Part shown: positions 31,763-40,143 of the stretch, one piece after another | Numbering within the stretch: position 1 is the first letter of the stretch | Layout: each line of letters begins with the position of its first letter | Source: Pseudomonas parakoreensis | Lineage (GTDB): Bacteria > Pseudomonadota > Gammaproteobacteria > Pseudomonadales > Pseudomonadaceae | NCBI RefSeq assembly: GCF_021602155.1 | Contig: NZ_BQHY01000025.1 | Location: forward strand, 1 to 63,313 | DNA length: 63,313 bases | Direction: 5' to 3' | The notes under the pieces: generated by a model | Seen by the model: the letters and a program-made list of their open reading frames with translations, nothing else | Database searches by the model: none | Told to the model about the DNA's origin: nothing | Program-made: the position numbers and the translations under genes

Positions 31763-32329
31763 ATGTTCAATTATCTATTTGATGGCTCGGGCGCTCTGTC
31801 CGGGCCTGTCGAGTTCATTGTCACGCCCGGCATTGGTGTCCAGCTACCCGGTAATGCTGTTGAGCTGGCGTACGAGTTACCTGAGCCGGAAACCGGTCGT
31901 AGCTGGGCACTGATCAACGGTGTACCGCGTGAGGTGATCGATCGTCGAGGCATGGTTTATCGCAAGGACGGCGGTGCGCAACAGATCTGGACCGAGCTGG
32001 GTGAGTTGCCGGACACCCTGACCGCGCAACCATGGCCAGGTGAATTCCACATCTGGCGCGACAACGCTTGGGAACTGGATGAGCAAGCTCGTTTGGCGAG
32101 CATCAGACAGCAATCGCTCGGCCAGCGCGACGCATTGTTACGTGATGCCGTCCTGCGCATCGCCCCGCTGCAATACGCCGAAGATATCGGCGATGCCAGC
32201 GATGACGAACAACTGCTGCTGATCGAGTGGAAGCTTTACAGCGTAGAGCTGAACCGGATCGAAAAACAGGCTGGTTTCCCCGATGAAATCACCTGGCCGG
32301 TTGCGCCCGGGTCAGCAGTAAACACCTGA
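31763..32329 (+). CDS. Tfa-type chaperone for fibre 3
   Basis: 188 residues. The N-terminal Tfa domain has MFNYLFDGSGALSGPVEF; the C-terminal domain has RDALLRDAVLRIAPLQYAED and IEKQAGFPDEITWPVAPG, the classic Tfa signature. It begins 8 bases after the fibre-3 stop. Confidence 0.88.
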   Translation: MFNYLFDGSGALSGPVEFIVTPGIGVQLPGNAVELAYELPEPETGRSWALINGVPREVIDRRGMVYRKDGGAQQIWTELGELPDTLTAQPWPGEFHIWRDNAWELDEQARLASIRQQSLGQRDALLRDAVLRIAPLQYAEDIGDASDDEQLLLIEWKLYSVELNRIEKQAGFPDEITWPVAPGSAVNT

Positions 32330-32351
32330 CTCACACACAAGGAGAAGTACC

Positions 32352-33248
32352 GTGGACTACCCAAACAGTGTTCCGAGTGCCGGTCTGGTCAACGGCCGGT
32401 TTGTCGATGAAGACCCGATCGCCGGCAAACCGGGGTCGCTGATTCCGGCCAGTTGGGGCAACGGCGTTACCCAAGAGTTGCTGAATGTCATCCAGGCAGC
32501 GGGCCTCGCCGCGTCAGAAGCCAAGACCGATCAGCTGCTGACTGCCTTGCGCAGCAACCGATTGTTTGCGACACCACCACAGTTCGATAACAGCCAGAAC
32601 GTAGCCACCACCGGGTTTGTGAACCGCAGCGGTACGCAATTTTCCGGTTTCACAACCTATGCGACTAGCGCTGCTCTGACAGCGGCTCAAGCGGGGGGAG
32701 TAGTAAGTTTCAACAGCAACACGTCGGTCACGGCCACGATGCCGGTCACCACCAGTGTCATAAGCACGAGCACGCTGACCATCCTTAATCTTGGCACTGG
32801 TGTACTGACGATCAACCCGGCGCCGAACGACCGTATTGTCAGCAGTAATACGGTGGGGTCGCTGGTACTGGGTATCGGTGACTCCGCGCAGCTTTTCCGC
32901 ACAGGTAACGACTGGCGCCTTTATGGCGGCTCGGTCAGCGACCGGTTCGCTTCGATTCATTCCGGTGTCTTTGGTGATGCCGGCTATCAGCGGTTTGCGA
33001 GCGGCGTTATCGAGCAGTGGGGATCGGCAGTTTCGGATGCCAACGGCGATATCAATGTCGTATTCCCTATCGCTTTCCCCAATGCATTCAGCAACATCGT
33101 GGCGACTCATGCCGGGGGCGATAGCGCCATAGTGATTCTGAGTGGCAACCCGGCGGCAAACAAATTCGGGTGCCATTTGAAAATACGCAGCTATCTCGGC
33201 ACGGTCTCTGCCGGCTGGACTGTCCACTATCAGGTGAAGGGTTATTGA
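32352..33248 (+). CDS. Tail fibre 4 of the Mu-type array
   Basis: 298 residues, GTG start 32352 with AAGGAGAAG upstream. It has the shared N-terminus (MDYPNSVPSAGLVNGRFVDE) and FATPPQFDNSQNVATTGFVN, as in fibre 1. The C-terminus is again a gp53-like tip (GYQRFASGVIEQWGSA, FPIAFPNAFSNIV). Fibres 1 and 4 look like paralogues whose tips have diverged. It is followed directly (TGAATG) by its chaperone. Confidence 0.88.
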   Translation: MDYPNSVPSAGLVNGRFVDEDPIAGKPGSLIPASWGNGVTQELLNVIQAAGLAASEAKTDQLLTALRSNRLFATPPQFDNSQNVATTGFVNRSGTQFSGFTTYATSAALTAAQAGGVVSFNSNTSVTATMPVTTSVISTSTLTILNLGTGVLTINPAPNDRIVSSNTVGSLVLGIGDSAQLFRTGNDWRLYGGSVSDRFASIHSGVFGDAGYQRFASGVIEQWGSAVSDANGDINVVFPIAFPNAFSNIVATHAGGDSAIVILSGNPAANKFGCHLKIRSYLGTVSAGWTVHYQVKGY

Positions 33249-33695
33249 ATGAACGTCTACAGTGTTCTCTTCAGCGCCAGCACCCGGGGCGTTTATGTAC
33301 CGGGTATCCATTTGTCGCACATTCCCGACGACGTTATCGAAATTCCCCAAGCTTATTGGACCTCGCTCCTGCAGCAGTTGTCGGTCTCGGCAAAAGTGAT
33401 TGGTGTGCGGCCCGATAATGGCTTCCCCATTCTCGTTGACCCGCCGCCGCCTTCATTAGAAGAGGCGGCCGACGCTGAACGTCATTGGCGCACCGCGCAA
33501 CTCGCCGCCACCGACGGTCTGGTAGCACGTGACCGCGATGAACTCGAGGACGGCGGCGGCACTACATTGACCACCGAGCAATACGCCGAACTGCAAACCT
33601 ATCGCCGTGAGTTGCGAGACTGGCCGCAAGATTCTTTTTTTCCGTTCACCGAGCACCGGCCGGTAGCGCCGAGGTGGCTGGCTGCTGCGCTGTAA
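33249..33695 (+). CDS. Chaperone for fibre 4, homologue of the P2-type fibre chaperone
   Basis: 148 residues. LTTEQYAELQTYRRELRDWP and the C-terminal RPVAPRW match 10098–10526 over most of their length, including the N-terminal domain (FSASTRGVYVPGIHLSHIPD against a similar segment). Fibre-tip/chaperone cassettes have therefore been shared between the two tail types. Confidence 0.85.
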   Translation: MNVYSVLFSASTRGVYVPGIHLSHIPDDVIEIPQAYWTSLLQQLSVSAKVIGVRPDNGFPILVDPPPPSLEEAADAERHWRTAQLAATDGLVARDRDELEDGGGTTLTTEQYAELQTYRRELRDWPQDSFFPFTEHRPVAPRWLAAAL

Positions 33696-33713
33696 TTCAT
33701 CAGGGAAGTTGAA

Positions 33714-34874
33714 ATGGATTATCCAAAAAGCGTTCCCAGCGTCGGGCTGGTGAACGGCAAGTTCGTCAATGAAGACGCCGTCGCTGGCCTGCCCGGATCG
33801 CTGATCCCGGCAACCTGGGGCAACAGCGTTACCGATGAACTGTTGAATGTCGTCAAATCTGCAGGTCTTGAACCCAGCGAAACCGATGCCACACAACTGT
33901 TGCAGGCGCTGAAAAAAATCAGTCAGGCCGGTGAAGACAAGCATGCGACTGATATCGGTGCGACCAATCTGTACATGGCCAACTACCTGCCCGCCATCAC
34001 TACGTTGAAGGACGGTCTGGCGCTGCGCTTCACCGCTGGCAACGCCAACACCGGGGCGAGTACGTTTGCTCCGAATGGCTTGCTGCCCAAGCCGCTGGTG
34101 AGCCTGGCGCTGAGTGCGTTGCGGCCTGCCGAGATTGTCGCCGGCAGTGTGTGTTCGGTGGTGTACAGCGCGGCGCTGGACAGTTGGGTACTGGTGTATG
34201 CCAGCGGTGCTGGTGCGGCGAGTGGACGGTTATTGGGAGTGAAGACGTTTACCTCGTCTGGCACTTATGTGCCGACGGTGGGGATGAAGAATGTGTTGGT
34301 GAAAATTGTCGGCGGAGGTGGCGGGAGTGCAGGGATTGCCGCGACGAATGCCAGTCAGATCACCGTCTCGGGAGGTGGCGCTTCAGGCAGTTATGCCGAG
34401 GCCTGGATCCCTTCCTCAAGTGTTGGCGCTAGCCAGATCGTGACAGTGGGCGCAGCAGGTGCTGGGGGCGTAACCGGTGGTAATGCCGGGCCCGGTGGAA
34501 CGAGTTCAATCGGATCCTTGGTCTCCGCACCAGGTGGTGGCGGCGCACCAAACGTCGGTGTGATTGGACTCGCTGATTTTGGCTTGTTTGTCGGTGGTTT
34601 CCCCAGCACTGCGGCCACTGGCGCAAATATTGTCAGCAGCGCAGGGGCTGCGGGCAGTCCCGGAATCAGCGTCAACGGTTCGATTCTTGCCGGGCATGGA
34701 GCGCTTTCGCCCTTGGGCGCGGGCGGATTTGGCAGCAGCGTTGCGGCAGCTGTGGCTGCACCCGGCTCGGGTTATGGCTCCGGCGCGGGCGGCATCGCCA
34801 ATGCTATGAATCAACCGGGCAGACCCGGCGCCACCGGAGCCCGTGGCGTTGTGATCATCTACGAGTACGCCTGA
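33714..34874 (+). CDS. Tail fibre 5 of the Mu-type array (glycine-rich tip)
   Basis: 386 residues with the shared N-terminus (MDYPKSVPSVGLVNGKFVNE). Residues about 80–170 are a repeat-like beta region. The last 200 residues are strongly Gly/Ala/Ser-rich (IVGGGGGSAGIAA, GAAGAGGVTGGNAGPGGTSS) ending in TGARGVVIIYEYA, like the glycine-rich tip domains of some T-even-type adhesins. It overlaps the next gene by one base. Confidence 0.85.
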   Translation: MDYPKSVPSVGLVNGKFVNEDAVAGLPGSLIPATWGNSVTDELLNVVKSAGLEPSETDATQLLQALKKISQAGEDKHATDIGATNLYMANYLPAITTLKDGLALRFTAGNANTGASTFAPNGLLPKPLVSLALSALRPAEIVAGSVCSVVYSAALDSWVLVYASGAGAASGRLLGVKTFTSSGTYVPTVGMKNVLVKIVGGGGGSAGIAATNASQITVSGGGASGSYAEAWIPSSSVGASQIVTVGAAGAGGVTGGNAGPGGTSSIGSLVSAPGGGGAPNVGVIGLADFGLFVGGFPSTAATGANIVSSAGAAGSPGISVNGSILAGHGALSPLGAGGFGSSVAAAVAAPGSGYGSGAGGIANAMNQPGRPGATGARGVVIIYEYA

Positions 34875-35128
34875 TGAAAACCTACGCACGCATCGTCAAC
34901 AACACTGTGGCCGAACTGTTCTCGACTGACGGCAACATGGCCGAGATGTTTCACCCGGATCTGATCTGGGTCGATATCACCGACATTACTCCGCTACCGC
35001 AAATTGACTGGAGCGCCAACTTCGGCACCCTCGGCTGGGTGTTCACAGCCCCCGAAGTCGCGGCACCGAACAACACCCTGACAACTCTGGCAAAAAAATG
35101 GCTGGGGGGCGTTGTCCGCCATCCATGA
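34874..35128 (+). CDS. Small chaperone-like protein for fibre 5
   Basis: 84 residues. The start MKTYARIVNNTVAELFSTDG and DWSANFGTLGWVFTAPE resemble the N-terminal domain of short Tfa-type proteins, and the orphan at 3621 has a comparable WLAQFQTFQWVFAEP stretch. The C-terminal Tfa domain is missing, so it may be truncated or a minimal chaperone. Confidence 0.65.
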   Translation: MKTYARIVNNTVAELFSTDGNMAEMFHPDLIWVDITDITPLPQIDWSANFGTLGWVFTAPEVAAPNNTLTTLAKKWLGGVVRHP

Positions 35129-35161
35129 TTCAATCGGAGCATCCAGGGAGGATTACGCATC

Positions 35162-35728
35162 ATGCAAATCACTGAAGACAACCTTAAAACCATCATGCCC
35201 AACGCCCGCTCCCAAGCGGGCGTTTTTGTTTCTGCACTGAATAACGCAATGACTCGCCGCCATATCGACTCGCCAAAACGCATCGCCGCGTTTCTCGCGC
35301 AAATCGGCCACGAGTCGGGGCAGTTGCAGTACGTGCGCGAACTGGGCAACAACCAGTACCTGAGCAAATACGACACCGGCACGCTGGCCTTGCGTCTGGG
35401 GAACACGCCCGAGGCCGACGGCGACGGGCAGAAGTACCGGGGTCGCGGGCTGATCCAGATCACCGGGCGCAGCAACTATCGCCAGTGCAGCCTCGGCCTG
35501 TTCGGCGATGAGCGTCTGCTGTCCTTGCCTGAATTGCTTGAGCAACCGCAATGGGCAGCGGAATCGGCGGCATGGTTCTGGGAACAGAACGGCCTGAACG
35601 ATCTGGCCGACCGCGACCAGTTCAACAGCATCACCCGGCGGATCAACGGCGGGTTGAATGGCCTGCAGGATCGGCTCGACATCTGGGCGCGGGCGAGGGC
35701 GGTGCTATGTCCATCTCCTGGCGCCTGA
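35162..35728 (+). CDS. Endolysin (GH19 chitinase-like muramidase)
   Basis: 188 residues. It has GH19 features: the catalytic Glu in FLAQIGHESGQL (residue about 44), YRGRGLIQITGRSNY, and ITRRINGGLNGLQDR near the C-terminus. It has no signal peptide, so it depends on the holin at 4187. Codons about 14–23 contain a terminator-like hairpin. It overlaps Rz by 22 bases. It serves both tailocins, since no other lytic enzyme is present between them. Confidence 0.92.
   Translation: MQITEDNLKTIMPNARSQAGVFVSALNNAMTRRHIDSPKRIAAFLAQIGHESGQLQYVRELGNNQYLSKYDTGTLALRLGNTPEADGDGQKYRGRGLIQITGRSNYRQCSLGLFGDERLLSLPELLEQPQWAAESAAWFWEQNGLNDLADRDQFNSITRRINGGLNGLQDRLDIWARARAVLCPSPGA
35201..35229 (+). terminator. Terminator-like hairpin inside the endolysin coding start
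   Basis: ACGCCCGCT-ccca-AGCGGGCGTTTTTGTTT lies about 40 bases into the gene. A strong stem followed by a T-run inside coding sequence is unusual. It could attenuate lysis gene transcription until polymerase is antiterminated, or simply be tolerated under translation. Confidence 0.55.
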
Positions 35729-36225
35729 TCGGCATTTTGCTGCTGGCTGCGGTGGCCGCTGCGCTGGCCTGGCAGTTTCAGGACTGGCGCTACGGTCGAC
35801 AACTCGCGGAGCAGGCGCGGTTAAACGCCGACACCCTCAATCAGCTGAATGTGGCCGCAGCCACCGCGCAGCAGATCGAGCAGGATAAACGTCTGGCCCT
35901 TGAGCAACGCCTGGCGGCCAGTGAACAAACCCACTATCGAGCCATGAGCGATGCCCAACGTGATCAAGATCGCCTGCGCGATCGTCTTGCCACTGCTGAT
36001 CTGCGCCTGTCAGTCCTCATCGACGCCGGCGATGCTGCCCAAGGCTGCGGGGTGCCAGCCACCGCCGGCGCCGGCGGCGTGGATCATGCAGCCGTACGCG
36101 CCCGACTTGACCCGGCGCATGCTCAACGAATTATCGCCATCACCGACGCCGGCGACCGCGGACTGATTGCCCTGCAGGCCTGTCAGGCCTATGTCAGAGC
36201 TCTGGCGCCCGAACATTTTGAATGA
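35707..36225 (+). CDS. Rz-like spanin inner-membrane subunit
   Basis: 172 residues; N-terminal transmembrane helix (WRLIGILLLAAVAAALAW) followed by a periplasmic coiled coil. Paralogue of the Rz at 75–590. The start, ATG 35707, lies inside the end of the endolysin gene. It carries a nested Rz1. It ends the tailocin operon 68 bases before cinA. Confidence 0.85.
   Translation: MSISWRLIGILLLAAVAAALAWQFQDWRYGRQLAEQARLNADTLNQLNVAAATAQQIEQDKRLALEQRLAASEQTHYRAMSDAQRDQDRLRDRLATADLRLSVLIDAGDAAQGCGVPATAGAGGVDHAAVRARLDPAHAQRIIAITDAGDRGLIALQACQAYVRALAPEHFE
35951..36166 (+). CDS. Rz1-like spanin lipoprotein nested in Rz
   Basis: 71 residues in an alternative frame of Rz. It has a hydrophobic leader with lipobox LLICAC, then a Pro-rich part (CQPPPAPAAW). 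It would be an outer-membrane partner of Rz for the final lysis step. Confidence 0.78.
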   Translation: MPNVIKIACAIVLPLLICACQSSSTPAMLPKAAGCQPPPAPAAWIMQPYAPDLTRRMLNELSPSPTPATAD

Positions 36226-36293
36226 GTCTGTGTATTGAAAGCGCAACCGGGTCGTGTACGGTGGTAGTCATTCCACCCGATCCGGAGCGCACC

Positions 36294-36794
36294 GTGAAAG
36301 AGATCACTCAACTGGCTGCCGAGCTTGGCCGACGTTTGCAGTTGCTCAACGCCCACGTCACCACGGCCGAGTCGTGTACCGGTGGCGGGATTGCTGAGGC
36401 GATCACGCGGATTCCCGGGAGTTCGGCGTGGTTCGAGGCCGGGTACGTGACCTACTCCAACCGGCAGAAGACCCGGCAACTGAATGTGCCCGCCGACTTG
36501 TTCGGTACGGTGGGTGCGGTCAGTCGCGAAGTCGTCGAGTCGATGGTGCGTGGTGCGCAGAAGCACAGCCTGGCGCGGTTTGCCGTCGCCGTCAGCGGCG
36601 TGGCCGGGCCCGATGGCGGTACACCGAACAAACCGGTGGGCACGGTGTGGCTGGCCTGGGGCGTGGGCGATGCGATTTCCAGCGAGGTTCAGCACTTCCC
36701 CGGCGGCCGCGACGAAGTGCGCCGACAAACGGTGAAGGCCGCGCTAGAGGGGCTGTTGCGACTAGCGGCACGAGAAATCGAAAATCAGGGGTAG
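36294..36794 (+). CDS. cinA: CinA C-terminal domain protein (NMN amidohydrolase, PncC type)
   Basis: 166 residues. GTG 36294 ([16 protein letters not shown]) is preferred; an ATG at 36222 overlapping the Rz end would add 24 unlikely residues. It has the family core [20 protein letters not shown] and [20 protein letters not shown]. It deamidates nicotinamide mononucleotide in NAD recycling. It is the conserved right border of tailocin loci and lies 83 bp upstream of recA. Confidence 0.93.
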   Translation: MKEITQLAAELGRRLQLLNAHVTTAESCTGGGIAEAITRIPGSSAWFEAGYVTYSNRQKTRQLNVPADLFGTVGAVSREVVESMVRGAQKHSLARFAVAVSGVAGPDGGTPNKPVGTVWLAWGVGDAISSEVQHFPGGRDEVRRQTVKAALEGLLRLAAREIENQG

Positions 36795-36821
36795 GCGATC
36801 CGCGAACGCTGTGGAATAATA

Positions 36822-36837
36822 CTGGCTACTTATACAG
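36822..36837 (+). promoter_or_regulatory. LexA box of recA
   Basis: CTGGCTACTTATACAG, CTG-N10-CAG, 41 bp before the recA ATG. Confidence 0.85.
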
Positions 36838-36877
36838 GTGTTGGCCGTCAGGCCTTATTGATTACGTGAGGACTTTA

Positions 36878-37936
36878 ATGGACGACAACAAGAAGAAAGC
36901 CTTGGCTGCGGCCCTGGGTCAGATCGAACGTCAATTCGGCAAGGGTGCCGTAATGCGTATGGGCGATCAGGACCGTCAGGCGATCCCGGCCATCTCCACC
37001 GGCTCTCTGGGTCTGGACATCGCACTCGGCATCGGCGGTCTGCCAAAAGGCCGTATTGTTGAAATCTACGGTCCTGAATCTTCCGGTAAAACCACACTGA
37101 CGCTGTCCGTGATCGCCCAGGCGCAAAAAGCCGGTGCGACCTGCGCCTTCGTCGACGCCGAACACGCCCTCGACCCTGAGTACGCCGGCAAGCTGGGCGT
37201 CAACGTCGACGATCTGCTGGTTTCGCAGCCGGACACCGGCGAACAGGCACTGGAAATCACCGACATGCTGGTGCGCTCCAACGCAGTCGACGTGATCATC
37301 GTCGACTCCGTGGCGGCACTGGTACCGAAGGCTGAAATCGAAGGCGAAATGGGTGACATGCACGTGGGCCTGCAAGCCCGTCTGATGTCCCAGGCGCTGC
37401 GTAAAATCACCGGTAACATCAAGAACGCCAACTGCCTGGTGATCTTCATCAACCAGATCCGCATGAAGATCGGCGTAATGTTCGGCAGCCCGGAAACCAC
37501 CACCGGTGGTAACGCGCTGAAGTTCTACGCTTCAGTCCGTCTCGACATCCGCCGTACCGGCGCGGTGAAGGAAGGCGACGAAGTGGTCGGCAGCGAAACC
37601 CGCGTCAAGGTTGTGAAGAACAAGGTGGCGTCGCCGTTCCGTCAGGCCGAGTTCCAGATCCTTTACGGCAAGGGCATCTACCTTAACGGCGAGATGATCG
37701 ACCTGGGCGTGCTGCACGGTTTCGTCGAGAAGTCCGGCGCTTGGTATGCCTATGAAGGTACCAAGATCGGTCAGGGCAAGGCCAACTCGGCCAAGTTCCT
37801 GGCAGACAACCCGGAAGTCGCTGCCAAGCTCGAGAAGCAGCTGCGTGACAAACTGCTGTCGCCAGCAGTGATTGCGGACTCCAAGGCCTCTGCGGTCAAA
37901 GAGACCGAAGATGACCTGGCTGACGCTGATATCTGA
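36878..37936 (+). CDS. recA: RecA recombinase
   Basis: 352 residues, full length. Walker A is GPESSGKTT (residues about 67–75). Also present are the MAW-type central region, loop-1 residues and [15 protein letters not shown] at the N-terminus. TGAGGA precedes ATG 36878. It performs strand exchange and, as the activated filament, stimulates self-cleavage of LexA and of S24-type repressors such as the one at 2337–3080. Its regulator RecX follows 8 bases later. Confidence 0.99.
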   Translation: MDDNKKKALAAALGQIERQFGKGAVMRMGDQDRQAIPAISTGSLGLDIALGIGGLPKGRIVEIYGPESSGKTTLTLSVIAQAQKAGATCAFVDAEHALDPEYAGKLGVNVDDLLVSQPDTGEQALEITDMLVRSNAVDVIIVDSVAALVPKAEIEGEMGDMHVGLQARLMSQALRKITGNIKNANCLVIFINQIRMKIGVMFGSPETTTGGNALKFYASVRLDIRRTGAVKEGDEVVGSETRVKVVKNKVASPFRQAEFQILYGKGIYLNGEMIDLGVLHGFVEKSGAWYAYEGTKIGQGKANSAKFLADNPEVAAKLEKQLRDKLLSPAVIADSKASAVKETEDDLADADI

Positions 37937-37944
37937 TCGCAGCG

Positions 37945-38415
37945 ATGACCACCGCTGTACTGGATACCCTCGTCGCGGTGCGGCGAACCGCCATGGACCT
38001 GCTTGCTCGACGCGAGCACGGTCGAGTTGAGCTGACGCGTAAACTGCGTCAGCGCGGCGCTGAGGCGGAAATGATCGAAACAGCACTCGACCGGTTGACG
38101 GAAGAGGGACTGCTTTCTGAAGCCCGTTACCTTGAAAGCTTTGTTTCCTACCGTGCCCGCTCCGGTTATGGCCCCTTGCGCATTCGCGAAGAGCTGGGGC
38201 AGCGTGGTTTGCAACGCGCCGACATCGAACTTGCCCTGCGTGAAAGCGGTATCGACTGGCAGGAGCAGCTTCGCGAGACGTGGCAACGCAAGTTCTCCGG
38301 ACACTTGCCGATCGATGCCAAGGAACGCGCCAAGCAAGGTCGATTCCTCGCCTATCGGGGCTTTTCGATGGAGATGATCAACCGCTTGTTCAGCGGCAGA
38401 GGGATGGACGACTAA
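37945..38415 (+). CDS. recX: RecX, modulator of RecA
   Basis: 156 residues with RecX repeats: [40 protein letters not shown] and [11 protein letters not shown] at the end. It caps or disassembles RecA filaments. It is cotranscribed with recA and ends in a strong terminator at 38430. Confidence 0.96.
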   Translation: MTTAVLDTLVAVRRTAMDLLARREHGRVELTRKLRQRGAEAEMIETALDRLTEEGLLSEARYLESFVSYRARSGYGPLRIREELGQRGLQRADIELALRESGIDWQEQLRETWQRKFSGHLPIDAKERAKQGRFLAYRGFSMEMINRLFSGRGMDD

Positions 38416-38429
38416 GTCGGTTTAAATAG

Positions 38430-38468
38430 AAACGGCCTGCTATGAAAATAGCGGGCCGTTTTTTTTTG
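38430..38468 (+). terminator. Terminator after recX
   Basis: AAACGGCCTGCTAT…ATAGCGGGCCGTTTTTTTTT. The stem is nearly symmetric and also serves the convergent ppnN gene. Confidence 0.88.
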
Positions 38469-38471
38469 CCT

Positions 38472-39590
38472 TCAAATAACCTTCGAGGGTTCTCGCGTGC
38501 GTTGTGTGGTCTGCGGTTTGCTGTGGGCCCAATTCTCCGGAAGGTTGATGTAATCCACCAGTTCCCTGAGTCGGCCGTGGTCCCGGGCGTTGAAGGCGAA
38601 CGCCAGCCGCACCAGATGGCTGTACTGCGCTTCGTCGTGTTCTTCACCGCTGTAGGCGTGTTGATGGAACTGGTCGCTCAGACACAGATCGGCGAAAGCC
38701 GTCTGCATATGCGCCAATGCCTGGTCGCTGAGCTTGTGGTGCATACGAATAACGAACTGACGCTTGAGCCAGCGGCTGGAGTGGAAGTTGCTATAGAACT
38801 GGTTGATTTGCTGCACCGCCTCATCGACGTTATAGACCAGTCGCATCAGTTTCAGGTCGGTGGGCAGGATGTAGCGGTTTTCTTCAAGTTGCTGGCGAAT
38901 GAAATCCAGTGCTCCCCGCCAGAACGTTCCACCCGGTGTATCCAGCAATACCACAGGCACCAGAGGACTTTTGCCGGTCTGGATCAATGTCAGGACTTCC
39001 AGTGCTTCGTCCAGTGTGCCAAACCCGCCAGGGCACAGCACCAGCGCATCGGCTTCCTTGACGAAGAACAGTTTGCGGGTGAAGAAGAAGTGGAACGGCA
39101 GCAGGTTGCCTGTGCCGTCCACAGTCGGATTGGCATGCTGTTCGAAAGGCAGGGTGATATTGAATCCGAGGCTGTGGTCACGTCCGGCACCTTCGTGCGC
39201 GGCGGCCATGATTCCGCCACCAGCGCCGGTGATGACCATCATGTCTGAACGTGTCAGGGCCGCGCCGAGTTCCCGGGCCATTGCATACAGAGGATGCTCG
39301 ACCGGCGTGCGTGCCGAGCCGAACACGGTGACCTTGCGTCGCCCCTTGAATTGTTCCAGCACCCGGAACGCCTGCTCCAGTTCACGCAGGGCCTGCAGGG
39401 TGATCTTGGCGTTCCAGCGGTTGTGATCTTCCTGGGCCATGCGCAGCACGGTCAGGATCATGTCGCGATAGATCGGCAGGTTCGGGCTGTTGGGAGAAAC
39501 CTGGTTGAGTTGTTCTTCGACCTTGTTGATGAGGTCGGGAAGTTGTTCCTGAAAATGCAGGCTGAGCAGGTCATTCGGTTGGTAAGGCAT
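38472..39590 (-). CDS. ppnN: Nucleotide 5'-monophosphate nucleosidase (LOG family, PpnN-like)
   Basis: 372 residues. The LOG motif PGGFGTLDEALEVLTLIQTG is near residue 190, with GAGGGIMAAAHEGA upstream of it. The long N- and C-terminal extensions place it with PpnN/YgdH rather than the short LOG proteins. It hydrolyses purine mononucleotides to base and ribose phosphate. The symbol is by family. Confidence 0.88.
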   Translation of the reverse strand: MPYQPNDLLSLHFQEQLPDLINKVEEQLNQVSPNSPNLPIYRDMILTVLRMAQEDHNRWNAKITLQALRELEQAFRVLEQFKGRRKVTVFGSARTPVEHPLYAMARELGAALTRSDMMVITGAGGGIMAAAHEGAGRDHSLGFNITLPFEQHANPTVDGTGNLLPFHFFFTRKLFFVKEADALVLCPGGFGTLDEALEVLTLIQTGKSPLVPVVLLDTPGGTFWRGALDFIRQQLEENRYILPTDLKLMRLVYNVDEAVQQINQFYSNFHSSRWLKRQFVIRMHHKLSDQALAHMQTAFADLCLSDQFHQHAYSGEEHDEAQYSHLVRLAFAFNARDHGRLRELVDYINLPENWAHSKPQTTQRTREPSKVI

Positions 39591-39948
39591 TCAACGTCTC
39601 CTTCTGCACAGAGCTTGTGGCCCTGACGTGCGGCGTCAGTGCCGCGCTGCAAAAAAACACACATTCGGCAGCTCCTTGTCCTGCCGTGAACAGATGATCG
39701 GGAATACTTTGAATCTAGACCCTCGCGAGCCATTGCGCTGAGTTGATCATTACGCCGAGCAGTATTTTCTGGCAGGTCTTGGGTATCGATTGGCAAAGAA
39801 TGTTCACCGCTCGTCCGAACGTACGCCGTAGAGCAATCGCTCTGATTTACTAACTTACAGGCACTGTACGACAGCTTGGAGTCAGCCGACGTACGCAGGG
39901 TGCGCGCTTTTCAGGGATTCGCGGGTAGCAGGCAAGGAGGCGGGATAG
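39591..39948. other. Intergenic region, nothing definite
   Basis: 358 bp between two divergently read genes (ppnN minus, small RHH-like gene plus). Promoters for both must lie here, but no clear -35/-10 pair, repeat or conserved RNA was recognised. Confidence 0.4.
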
Positions 39949-40143
39949 ATGGCCAGAGTGGTTCTGGAAATCGATACGCAGCTGTATCGGATGTTGAAAG
40001 CGTCAGCCGAGGCCAATCAAGTCAGTCTCGAAGAGGAGTGCTGCCGACGTCTGGCGGGTGGTGAACGGCGTTCACGCTATTTACAGGCCCTGGTGGCCGA
40101 ATTGCGCGCCGAGGATGAACAGCGGCGCGCCAATACCCGGTGA
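39949..40143 (+). CDS. Small ribbon-helix-helix-like protein
   Basis: 64 residues; AAGGAGG at 39934–39940 before ATG 39949. The pattern ARVVLEIDTQLYRMLKASAE followed by VSLEEECCRRLAGGERR fits an Arc/FitA-like strand-helix-helix DNA-binding fold. No toxin partner is adjacent; the stop touches the convergent PA3611-like gene. Role unknown. Confidence 0.7.
   Translation: MARVVLEIDTQLYRMLKASAEANQVSLEEECCRRLAGGERRSRYLQALVAELRAEDEQRRANTR

Noticed and set aside
27472-35128. Diversity-generating retroelement or invertible fibre cassette
   Set aside because: No reverse transcriptase, template/variable repeat pair, or site-specific invertase is seen; fibres are all full length and in one orientation.
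3211-36225. Intact inducible prophage
   Set aside because: No integrase, terminase, portal, capsid or replication gene in the interval; only tail, regulation and lysis functions.
36428-36877. Upstream extension of the recA frame to 36428
   Set aside because: It overlaps cinA in another frame and the LexA box/promoter; ATG 36878 with a ribosome binding site gives standard RecA.
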